A DNA stretch of 64,000 nucleotides from Candidatus Delongbacteria bacterium (GTDB lineage Bacteria > CAIWAD01). Location: contig JACKCN010000006.1 in NCBI GenBank assembly GCA_020634015.1, positions 1 through 64,000 of the forward strand. The letters run 5' to 3'. Position numbers and translations under genes: made by a program. Below the pieces are notes generated by a model, which worked only from the letters and a program-made list of their open reading frames with translations, had not been told where the DNA came from and did no database searches. Positions 54,701 to 64,000 of this stretch are shown piece by piece (the first letter of the stretch is position 1; every line of letters begins with the position of its first letter).

Positions 54701-55846
54701 GTTCTCGACATCCCAGACCGTGTTCTCGTCGGTGGAAAGGAACACGCTGTAGTAGAAGTCGTCCACGGGATCGGGATCGGAGCCCGACTGCCAGAGGAGC
54801 TGGGCCGTGGTCACGTTCAGCACGGCCTCGTCCTCGGGCAGCAGCAGGCTGAAAGCGCTGGGCGGATCGTTCACATTGTTGACCGTGAGCAGGAAGGAGC
54901 CCTGGTCCGTGTTGCCGTCGCTGTCGGTGACGCTCAAGGTGATGGTCACCTCACCGTAGAAATCCAGACCGGGAATCAGCGTCAGGTTGCAGTCCTGATA
55001 CTCCACCGGTTCTTCGATCTGCAGCGACACGCGCGGATCGCTTGAACTGGCTTCGAAGTCCAGGAAATCACCGTCCTCGTTGTCGCTGGCGGACACATAG
55101 ATCTGGAGCGGTGTCTCCTCGAATGTGGACTGGTCGTTCACCGGATTCAGCAGCGGAGGCGTGCCCGGATCGAAGAAGGTGAAACTGAAGGTGCTGTCGG
55201 CCCAGACCAGGTGGTCGGCCGTGTCCTCCACGGAGACGGTCCAGTAGTAGGTGACACCCGGATCACCGCTGAAGCTATAACTCAGCAGGTCGATGCCCGA
55301 GGACACGGGAAAGCCGTCGAGCCCATCGGGCGAGGTGGCAACGTATACCGTATAGGTCAGGTCCTCCATCTCGAAATCGCTGCTGGCCTGCCAGCTCAAC
55401 GTCACGGGGCTGGCCTGATCCACGCTGCCGTTGGCCGGGCTCAGCAGATCGAAGCCCATCGGGGGCAGGTTCACCGCATCACAGTGCATGGTGGGAAAGC
55501 TGGTCGGTCCCGAGGGCGGATTGGCCGGACCCGGGATGTAGAACACCGTGAAAGGGTTCAGGGTGAGCGTTTCGGTGCTGCACCCATAGTCAATGGTGAT
55601 CGAATTGATCGGAGCGGCATTGAGAATCTCGTCGTCACGCGTCCAGACCGCGTGGTACATCAGGGGAAAGCCTGAGGGACCACTGAGATCGGCCTCGTAG
55701 TCGACGCCCGTGGGAAAACCGATGTTCGCATAGACGTGCGCGGGTGCCGCGCTGCCGGTGAACAGATTCGGATCGAAGTCGATCTGATGTTCGGCGTGGC
55801 TCACTCCAGCCAGAGCAAGCAGCAGGGGTATCATCCATTGTTTCAT
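51779..55846 (-). CDS. Giant cadherin-like repeat adhesin with PNPFNP domain
   Basis: 1355 residues. GGAG precedes ATG 55846; signal peptide MKQWMIPLLLALAGVSHA. Residues about 20-120 are a unique beta domain. Three composite units follow, each an Fn3-like domain (VTYYWTVSVEDTADHLVWAD, SGSDPDPVDDFYYSVFLST, GATYWWTVKADDGNSAPVWA) joined to a cadherin-like domain (FEETPLQIYVSASDNEDGDF, FDEDTGVDLEVSATDPDSPT, NEDTQTSFVVTGYDPEEAG). Then come five or more cadherin-like repeats with VNDAP linkers (PEDTPATIPWEGEDVDGDEL and similar). The FlgD-like module ends the protein (QLSPNHPNPFNPSTTISFGL, RQKMLLVR). Asp-rich loops suggest Ca2+ binding; it is probably a surface adhesin. Confidence 0.85.
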   Translation of the reverse strand: MKQWMIPLLLALAGVSHAEHQIDFDPNLFTGSAAPAHVYANIGFPTGVDYEADLSGPSGFPLMYHAVWTRDDEILNAAPINSITIDYGCSTETLTLNPFTVFYIPGPANPPSGPTSFPTMHCDAVNLPPMGFDLLSPANGSVDQASPVTLSWQASSDFEMEDLTYTVYVATSPDGLDGFPVSSGIDLLSYSFSGDPGVTYYWTVSVEDTADHLVWADSTFSFTFFDPGTPPLLNPVNDQSTFEETPLQIYVSASDNEDGDFLDFEASSSDPRVSLQIEEPVEYQDCNLTLIPGLDFYGEVTITLSVTDSDGNTDQGSFLLTVNNVNDPPSAFSLLLPEDEAVLNVTTAQLLWQSGSDPDPVDDFYYSVFLSTDENTVWDVENEVASWISDTTLYHEILSPGPWYWGVRTYDSSESETDSPVWSFTRNLPPVLDAVDDQVFDEDTGVDLEVSATDPDSPTLEFQFASSDPNLVVELVPARDSRLISLTPAADWYGEADVTVTVTDLTDLEDSISFHVTVSPTADAPQAFDLLAPADEATMVAFPATLSWEESVDPDLEDTVTYTVYVAEDPESVTTSPVEGGLFDTSVTVGGTPGATYWWTVKADDGNSAPVWATSVFSFTYDLENQPPILNPIGARQTNEDTQTSFVVTGYDPEEAGLTFDVSSDTSGVVAEWLTLRESQWLTLSPVANWNGTAHITVTLTDPELLETSETFTLTVLPVNDPPTVSEFNMYTPEDTPATIPWEGEDVDGDELTYETFGAAHGIVEGNTYIPFPDWNGFDAFAYRAFDGTVWSFWTAIQVNIEPINDAPLLDLPASLTMAEDDSLVLDFTDFMSDVDMDSLVISVATPTDLIVNITGYDVVVGAPANWSGEETLTFTIDDRALRLVASDTLHVSVSAVNDAPTAGSLSLDTDEDTALDVTLPIADVEGSPLTVTIDTAPLHGLFAGSTYTPAPDFFGSDSMSYHANDGELDSETAWIFFTVNPVNDAPLADSQVLETPEETTLAITFSGSDVDGDELTFVTVDMPQHGSFLGGNYTPVLDFFGLDSLSFRADDGLAQSDLAWVVITVLNQNDCPVLVTPFEDVSMPEPDEDMVYTITGAELISHYIDPDGDVINADDVSVNVPANFNGTLAVNYSITSGECSDQGSFDLLVTAVNDAPEYSLCGIDCGEIEDLEAFATAFASAGITLNDIDGDSLSVVWFVNDEMVCTQAFDSTADCAAFCLDLTPWIEDPQDITVYAEVHDDSTVVNAGGVDCSWFLGFLDLADAALPDRFQLSPNHPNPFNPSTTISFGLPREMRLRAEVFNLRGQRVAVLQDGPLPAGNHRMIWNAGDSASGMYVLVLSTEDGIKRQKMLLVR

Positions 55847-56016
55847 GCTGGACTCCAGGTAACAGGTGGATTTCAGAATCGCGCAATAGTACGAATCGGC
55901 AATCAGCGGGGCCACTGGAGCCCGCAAGCAATTGCGAATGCGTGCCTTGCAACTTGCTTCGGCCCGGTTCCGGCCTCTGCCGGCACGGACGCTTCTGCGT
56001 CCGGGGTCTCCGGGAC

Positions 56017-57420
56017 TCAATCGCGAACCGACCCTTTCCTGCGGGACGGTTCCTTCTCGAGCGGTCTCCGCCCGATGAGGTCGAATATCAGACCTGCCTG
56101 GGGAAGCATGCGTGTCACGCGCCACACCAGCGGTGTGGCCGCCCCATCCGGGATTCCGCTGGAATCCAGCAGGCGGGGCAGCAACAACACGGCGATGGCC
56201 AGGCGCACAAGCCCCGAAATCAGGAACAACCAGACCAGCGGACTGGCAACTGTCCAGTGCAGCCCGGCCAGCCCGATCGAGACGGGAAGCCAGTCCCCCA
56301 GCCACCCGCCCAGCAGAGCCCCCAGAAACATCGCCAACCCGCTGGCCATGCCGTGCAGGGCCATCAGGACCACCCGGCGTTCGGGCGGGATCAGATCATA
56401 GACGAAGTTGCCCGCGCTCAGCGAGTATCCGGCCCAGACCGTGCCGCTGAGAGCCTGGACCATGATCAGGTATATCGGGTGACCAGAAAAAAGCCAGAGC
56501 GCGGGCAGCAGCGGCAGCAGGATTCCGGTGCCCAGCAGGATCCTGCGGTTGCCCAGTGAGTCGCTGAGCTGACCCCAGCGGTTGAGGGTCAGAAACTGCA
56601 CGAACACCGACACGGCACTGACGATCATGAAGGTACGGTAGCTGAATCTCAGGTCGCGCAGCATGAACAGCACGAAGAAGGGCGAGGCGATGCCCACCCC
56701 GAACTGCATGGCGGAGAAGAAGAGCGAGAATCGCGCGAAAGGCGAGGACTTGACCCGCTGCCAGAGCTGCCCCAGGGGAGGCAGACGAAGCGCGGCCACC
56801 GAGCCGGGCGGGTCATGCATGCGGCTGAGATGCCAGATCGAGATCAGCCGCGCGCTGAGCCCCGAGGCGAAGATCAGCAGAAAGCCGACCGTGGTCAGCT
56901 GCCAGCGGGTGAATTGGTCCAGGGTCAAGCCCGAAATGGCCAGGGCGCTGAAACCGGTGATCGAGCAGAGGCGCGTGCGCATGCCGAAATAGCGGCCACG
57001 GCGGTCTTCGGGCACCAGGTCGCCCATCAGGCTGCTCCACTGGGGCGAGGCCATGTTCACGCCCCCGAAGTACATCACGGCGCTCAGGATGATCAGGGGC
57101 ACAGCGTGCGCGGGCAGCAGCAGGGGCAGCAGGGCCATCGGGACCAGTGCAGCGGCCTGCAGACCGGCACCGGTCAGTATGATCACCCGGCGACGACCGG
57201 CCCGTCGCCCCAGCCAGGCCCCCAGCAGCTGGCTCAGGCTGCCGAGCAGGGGAGGCAGCGAGGCCAGCAGTCCGATCTGGGAGGCCCCGGCCTGGAAATG
57301 CAGTGCCCAGGCCGAGAACCAGCTCTCCGTGCCACCACTGAGCACCGTATACGCCACTCCGTCCTTCACGGAGTGTTGCAGCGAGCGGTCGATGATGGGG
57401 TCTTCAGCATGCCGACCCAT
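56017..57420 (-). CDS. MFS transporter
   Basis: 467 residues, about 12 predicted spans in two six-helix halves; CTGGAGAACCC precedes ATG 57420. MFS signatures: loop 2-3 LGRRAGRRRVIILTGAGLQ and FGMRTRLCSITGFSALAIS, loop 8-9 NRWGQLSDSLGNRRILLGTG. The substrate cannot be predicted; no neighbouring pathway gives a hint. It is followed by a separate minus-strand transcription unit (cyclase, FecR) upstream. Confidence 0.85.
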   Translation of the reverse strand: MGRHAEDPIIDRSLQHSVKDGVAYTVLSGGTESWFSAWALHFQAGASQIGLLASLPPLLGSLSQLLGAWLGRRAGRRRVIILTGAGLQAAALVPMALLPLLLPAHAVPLIILSAVMYFGGVNMASPQWSSLMGDLVPEDRRGRYFGMRTRLCSITGFSALAISGLTLDQFTRWQLTTVGFLLIFASGLSARLISIWHLSRMHDPPGSVAALRLPPLGQLWQRVKSSPFARFSLFFSAMQFGVGIASPFFVLFMLRDLRFSYRTFMIVSAVSVFVQFLTLNRWGQLSDSLGNRRILLGTGILLPLLPALWLFSGHPIYLIMVQALSGTVWAGYSLSAGNFVYDLIPPERRVVLMALHGMASGLAMFLGALLGGWLGDWLPVSIGLAGLHWTVASPLVWLFLISGLVRLAIAVLLLPRLLDSSGIPDGAATPLVWRVTRMLPQAGLIFDLIGRRPLEKEPSRRKGSVRD

Positions 57421-57494
57421 GGGTTCTCCAGCTGGGAAATGCGAGCGGGCAGGACTCCGGGCGTACAGCGTGTGACGGTCGGATGGAATCGGTC

Positions 57495-59624
57495 CTACTT
57501 GCGGTCCATCTGCCAGGCCCCGTCCCAGTTGGGGCGCGGACTGCCCACCAGAATCCGGCAACGCTGGCGCAGGGTCGCACCGGGGCCGTCAGCCGGCCAA
57601 TCCTCCACATGGCGTTCGAACAGTGCCAGGGCGCTGGAGAAGTCTCCCTGTTCGTACAGGTCCCAGGCGCGCTGGTAACTGTCCCTGCAGGCGAGATCCG
57701 GAAACTGGTGTGGCAGGTAGAGCGCATGGATTTCCACCGGGTCCTGCTTGCCCATCACACGGATCCGGTCCAGCCGCCTGGAGGCGAAGACCCCGCCGGT
57801 GGCATCCAGTGTCTGGCGTGAGACCAGGATCCCGGTGCCGTAGGCCTTGGTCAGCCCTTCCAGGCGGCTGGCCAGATTCATGGCATCGCCGATGGCGGTA
57901 TACGAGAAGCGCAGTTCCGACCCGAAGTTGCCCACCAGAACCGGCCCGGTATGCACGCCGATGCCGATGGCGATATCGGCGAATGCGGTTCCCGCCAGCT
58001 CACGCCGCAGTTCCACCAGGCGGAGCTGCATGTCCAGGGCCGCCTGGCAGGCCCGGCGCTCCTGATTCTCCAGAGGCAGGGGGGCACCGAAGATGGCCAC
58101 CACCGCATCGCCGATGTACTTGTCCAGAGTGCCGCCGTGGTCCAGCAGCACATGGCTCATCGCGGTGAGATAGCGGTTGAGCAGGCCACCCAGCTCCGAC
58201 GGATTCAGGCCTTCGCTCAACTGGGTGAACGAGCGGATGTCGGAGAACAGCAGGCTCAGGGAGCTGCGCTCGCCGCCCAGCCGGAGACGGTCGGGATGCT
58301 CAAGCAGCTCCGTGAGCACGTCGCTGGACACATAGCGCGAGAATGCGTCGGTGATGAAGTGCCGGTCATTCACTTCGCCGCGCAGCCGGAACAGCACCAC
58401 TCCGCCACCGGCCAGCAGGGCAGCCAGCAAAGGCAGCAACAGCGGCAGCAGCAATCCCTGGCTGCGCAATGCCAGCAGGGCCAGGATCCAGATCGCGGCC
58501 AGAACCATGCCCAGCACCAGACTGCCCACCCAGAGACGCTTCTGGGCGAAGCCCGCCCCGGAGATCAGCGCTGGCAGAGCCAGCAGCCAGGCCAGCCCCT
58601 GGCCGCCCAGGTGTTTCACCGGGTCCCCGTTGAGCAGGTTGGAGATGGCGGTGGCCTGGATTTCCACTCCGGGGAAGGAGTCTTCAAGCGGGATCGGTTT
58701 GAGGTCCAGGCCCGGCAGCGAAGAACCGATCAGCACGAGCTTGTCCTTGAGGTATTCCGGGTCCAGTCGCCCTTCCAGCACATCGTAGAACGAGACGCGC
58801 CGGAAGGTCCACGAAGGGCCGCGGTAGTTCAGCACCAGCATGCCTTCCCGGTCCAGCTGCACCGCCAGGCTGTCGCCCGTCCCCGAGAACATCGTCAGCT
58901 GTCCCGGGTCCCGGCGGATGCCCAGCTCGGGCCAGCCCAGAGTCTGGGCGGTTGCCGCCAGGGCCAGCGAGGGGTAGACCCCTCCCGCGAATTCAACCAG
59001 CAACTGGCTGCGCCGGAACACGCCTCCCGGGTCAGGAGTGCCGTTGACGAAGCCCCAGGCCGCACCCGCCGCCAGCAGTTCGGGCATCCCGCATTCCACC
59101 CTGTCCAGAGTCCAGAGTGCGTCTCGAGGTCCTTCGTAGGAGAGGCCCGCATCCTGCCGCAGCTCGTCGGGCATGCGATCCATCGGGTAGAGGAATGCAC
59201 TGGAATCCGCATTGCTGAACTGGCAGGCCAGCACCACGTTGCCGCACTCCCGGGCCGCGTTCACCAGGGGATTGTCCGCTTCCGGCTCGGGGCTGGGATC
59301 AAAGAGCATGTCCAGAACCACCGTGCGGACGCCGGCATCCTTCAATTGGTGGAGCAGAGTCGCCATGCGCTTGCGGGGCCATGAATGGTAGCGTCCCAGC
59401 CGGTTGATGCTGCGCTGGTCGATGTCCACGATCAGGATCCGCTGGTCGGATGGGCGGGGATTGGCAGGCAGGGCGCGCCAGAGCAGGTCCTGGAGAGGGG
59501 CTTCCCAGTTGCTGAAGAGACGCGAGCTCAGGGGAATCCAGTCAAGCAGCAGGCAGGCCAGCACGGCGGTGGCCGCGATCGCCACCACCCAGCGAGGATG
59601 GGTCCAGCGCCCCTTGTCAGTCAC
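57495..59624 (-). CDS. CHASE2-domain adenylate cyclase (class III)
   Basis: 709 residues. N-terminal span (about 15-35), periplasmic CHASE2 sensor (about 40-330, ILIVDIDQRSINRLGRYHSW, VVLDMLFDPSPEPE, LVLIGSSLPGLDLKPIPLED), two to three spans (about 340-420), then a class III cyclase domain. Catalytic metal Asp in LLFSDIRSFTQLSEG and IGDAVVAIFGAP; transition-state Asn/Arg in IGDAMNLASRLEGL; specificity Lys in TLDKYIGD and Asp in AIGD favour ATP, giving cAMP. The C-terminus has a short TPR-like helix pair. Its start overlaps the FecR gene by 8 nt, so they act together. Confidence 0.93.
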   Translation of the reverse strand: MTDKGRWTHPRWVVAIAATAVLACLLLDWIPLSSRLFSNWEAPLQDLLWRALPANPRPSDQRILIVDIDQRSINRLGRYHSWPRKRMATLLHQLKDAGVRTVVLDMLFDPSPEPEADNPLVNAARECGNVVLACQFSNADSSAFLYPMDRMPDELRQDAGLSYEGPRDALWTLDRVECGMPELLAAGAAWGFVNGTPDPGGVFRRSQLLVEFAGGVYPSLALAATAQTLGWPELGIRRDPGQLTMFSGTGDSLAVQLDREGMLVLNYRGPSWTFRRVSFYDVLEGRLDPEYLKDKLVLIGSSLPGLDLKPIPLEDSFPGVEIQATAISNLLNGDPVKHLGGQGLAWLLALPALISGAGFAQKRLWVGSLVLGMVLAAIWILALLALRSQGLLLPLLLPLLAALLAGGGVVLFRLRGEVNDRHFITDAFSRYVSSDVLTELLEHPDRLRLGGERSSLSLLFSDIRSFTQLSEGLNPSELGGLLNRYLTAMSHVLLDHGGTLDKYIGDAVVAIFGAPLPLENQERRACQAALDMQLRLVELRRELAGTAFADIAIGIGVHTGPVLVGNFGSELRFSYTAIGDAMNLASRLEGLTKAYGTGILVSRQTLDATGGVFASRRLDRIRVMGKQDPVEIHALYLPHQFPDLACRDSYQRAWDLYEQGDFSSALALFERHVEDWPADGPGATLRQRCRILVGSPRPNWDGAWQMDRK

Positions 59625-60381
59625 GGGGGAGGGTCAGGTCGCGCTCCTCATTCCAGCGGACCCACTCCGATTCCCGGTCCTTGACGCGGTCGATGGTCTG
59701 CAGGGTGGCCCGGCCATCGGGGTGTACCACAAGCTGCATGCCTTCGCGGATCTGGATCCACTCCTTCAGGCTCACCGACTTGGGACCCGCCACGGACTTG
59801 GGACCGCCCTTGGACTTGGGAGGACCGTTGGAGGCCCTGGGAGCCATCACGGGCGGCGGCACCGCCGAACCGGGGTCGCCATTGACGTCCACCTGGCCTT
59901 CGTAGACCCAGACCGAGAGATCGCTGGACTGGCCGGCTTCGGCACGGAAGGTGGTGCCGCGAATCGCCATGACCGCGTTGGAACTGCGGACCCGCACACC
60001 GGCACCGCTGAGATTCTTCCAGACCGTGTAGACGCTGCCTTCGATCAGCTGCAGCACACCCTCCAGGAGTCCGTCCTCGGAGGTGTCCAGCTCGGCCAGG
60101 CTGATTTCGGTCATCTCATTCAGGCGCTGGACACTTTCCAGCACTTCAAGTTCGGCCCGGCTTTCCTTGCCCGTGCGCAGTTCGAAGTTGCGGGAAAGAG
60201 GCATGTTGGCCTGCACCGGAGTCCAGTCGCTCTGACCCTTTTCCCGGTAGTAGACATCGCCCACGGACCAGCTCAGGCGTCCGAAGACCGCCTCATCGGG
60301 GGCGGCCAGGGCCGAGGGCAGGACACCCAGTCCCAGCAGGACGAACAGCAGCAGGGCGGTCAGAGCGGACAGCCTGGACAT
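59617..60381 (-). CDS. FecR-domain exported protein
   Basis: 254 residues; ATG 60381 gives the signal peptide ALTALLLFVLLGLGVLPSALA. Residues about 35-165 form a FecR domain (GDVYYREKGQSDWTPVQANM, RTGKESRAELEVLESVQRLN, GVRVRSSNAVMAIRGTTFRA, DLSVWVYEGQVDVNGDPGS). A Pro/Lys/Gly linker follows, then EWIQIREGMQLVVHPDGRAT. It is periplasmic and its gene overlaps the CHASE2 cyclase by 8 nt; a role in delivering the signal to CHASE2 is plausible (known genomic pairing, inferred function). Confidence 0.88.
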   Translation of the reverse strand: MSRLSALTALLLFVLLGLGVLPSALAAPDEAVFGRLSWSVGDVYYREKGQSDWTPVQANMPLSRNFELRTGKESRAELEVLESVQRLNEMTEISLAELDTSEDGLLEGVLQLIEGSVYTVWKNLSGAGVRVRSSNAVMAIRGTTFRAEAGQSSDLSVWVYEGQVDVNGDPGSAVPPPVMAPRASNGPPKSKGGPKSVAGPKSVSLKEWIQIREGMQLVVHPDGRATLQTIDRVKDRESEWVRWNEERDLTLPRD

Positions 60382-60549
60382 GATGGATTCCCTGGATTGT
60401 GACGTGTCGCGACCGGTTGGCGCCCCGGCGGCTGCGGGCCGCTCTGGCACTCGACGTGCCGTGCCAACCTAAGCAGAAAGTGCTGGAATTGGAAGCCGGA
60501 TCTGCGGGCTCTGCCGGCAGTCCGGCACGCGGAGATGCCGAATGGCAGA

Positions 60550-60580
60550 AACCGGAGCCCGGCCAGGCCGGACTCCGGTT
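60550..60580 (-). terminator. Terminator hairpin of aconitase gene
   Basis: 15-bp stem with one mismatch (AACCGGAGCCCGGCC / GGCCGGACTCCGGTT) around a single A, 24 nt past the aconitase stop codon. Confidence 0.55.
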
Positions 60581-60603
60581 CCAGAATCGACAGTGGACCT
60601 GGC

Positions 60604-63300
<2,697 letters not shown>

Positions 63301-63451
63301 GAGATCCCCACAGGTATGGTGGCGGTGTTGGTTTCAGTGGGCTTCAATATAATGCAAGCCGGCTGGCCTGTGGATCGGCAGTGCGCGCATCGACCTTGCG
63401 CTGCCCCGACCCCGGGTTCGCCCCCACACGGCCACTGCCGGGAAAGGATTC

Positions 63452-64000
63452 ATGAACGACGAGACGAAAATTGTCCGGGAAAGCATCTGGATCACGGGGC
63501 GCAATCCTGTGCTGGAAGCATTGCAGGCCGGACTGCGAGCCGAGGAACTGCTGTTGCGCAAGGGTCTGGCCGGCGCTCAACCCGAGAAGGCCCGCCGGAT
63601 GGCCCAGGTGCGCCACATTCCGGTGCGCGAACTGGACGAAGGCGGCATGGACCGCCTGCTGAAAAGTCCCGAGCATCGCGGCATGGCGCTGCGCCTCGAG
63701 CTTCCCAGCCCGCTGAGCTGGGATGAATTCCTTTCCCGTCATCAGGAATCCGGCGGACAGCTGGACCAGCTCTGCCTGGTGCTGCTCGATGGAGTGCAGG
63801 ATCCCCACAATCTGGGCGCGATCCTGCGCACGGCGCACTCGGCGGGCGTACACGCGGTGATTCTTCCCGAACGCGGAGTGGCGCCACTGAGCGCGGCCGT
63901 CTTCCGGGTCTCCGCCGGTGCCCTGGCCTGGCAGACTCTGGTGCGCGTGCCCGATGCGGCCTGGTTCCTGGATCGTCTGGCGCCTCTGGGGTTCAACCGG
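63452..64000 (+). CDS. rlmB: SpoU/RlmB-type rRNA 2'-O-methyltransferase, cut by window end
   Basis: First 183 residues only; the gene runs off the window. ATG 63452 follows GGGAAAGG. N-terminal SpoU substrate-binding domain (IWITGRNPVLEALQAG, ELLLRKGLAGAQPEKARRM). The SPOUT knot motif 1 is seen at about residues 112-125 (LLDGVQDPHNLGAILRTAHS, Asn and Arg of motif 1), followed by VHAVILPERGVAPLSAAVFR and VSAGALAWQTLVRV. Members methylate the 2'-O of a 23S rRNA guanosine or of tRNA; the RlmB assignment is by resemblance. Confidence 0.88.
   Translation, partial: MNDETKIVRESIWITGRNPVLEALQAGLRAEELLLRKGLAGAQPEKARRMAQVRHIPVRELDEGGMDRLLKSPEHRGMALRLELPSPLSWDEFLSRHQESGGQLDQLCLVLLDGVQDPHNLGAILRTAHSAGVHAVILPERGVAPLSAAVFRVSAGALAWQTLVRVPDAAWFLDRLAPLGFNR

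Overview
This 64 kb window is high-GC, gene-dense bacterial chromosome with no tRNA, rRNA, CRISPR array, insertion sequence or phage module that I can see. Four large exported proteins end in a FlgD/Ig-like C-terminal module containing PNPFNP (24183-25082, 25202-27964, 41567-42805, 51779-55846). Together with the many modular beta-rich exoproteins, a beta-barrel porin paired with an ammonium channel, and a FecR/CHASE2-cyclase pair, this suggests a free-living, Gram-negative-type member of the FCB superphylum or a neighbouring candidate phylum (Delongbacteria- or Latescibacteria-like). That placement is inference; no phylogenetic marker was compared.

Layout. 1-8.8 kb (+): four exported proteins. 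8.8-10 kb: a receiver-only response regulator behind a sigma-54-like promoter, divergent from a decayed sigma-54 activator. 10.1-13 kb (-): a 968-residue exoprotein. 13.6-15.6 kb (+): two overlapping genes for internally duplicated membrane proteins with striking conserved Glu/His motifs, the first interrupted by an in-frame TGA; this is the most unusual locus here. 16-21.6 kb: a minus-strand set of envelope genes (two coiled-coil/DUF4398-type lipoproteins, an OmpA-like lipoprotein, a 49-aa DUF5670-type peptide, a small barrel protein, a pirin), divergent from a XylR_N-V4R-AAA-Fis sigma-54 activator. A good -24/-12 promoter faces the lipoprotein genes, and inverted repeats lie in the shared intergenic region.

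22.5-29.6 kb: unknown exported proteins, a short-chain dehydrogenase, two PNPFNP proteins and an FmdB-like peptide. 29.7-32.3 kb: TPR histidine kinase plus NarL-type regulator. 32.4-35 kb: a beta-helix exoprotein. 35.5-41 kb: surface-glycan genes (epimerase, FAD oxidoreductase, sugar-phosphate transferase, methyltransferase, deacetylase-like protein, GT2) on mixed strands. 41.6-42.8 kb: BNR-like exoprotein. 43.2-47.3 kb (-): BBP2-like porin, Amt channel and a GAF histidine kinase/NarL regulator pair.

47.5-55.8 kb: subtilase, DUF6588-like outer-membrane protein and a 1355-residue cadherin-like repeat protein. 56-60.4 kb (-): MFS transporter, CHASE2 adenylate cyclase and FecR protein. 60.6-63.3 kb (-): aconitase. 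The window ends inside a SpoU/RlmB-type rRNA methyltransferase. Perfect hairpins separate many transcription units, often without a strong U-tract.
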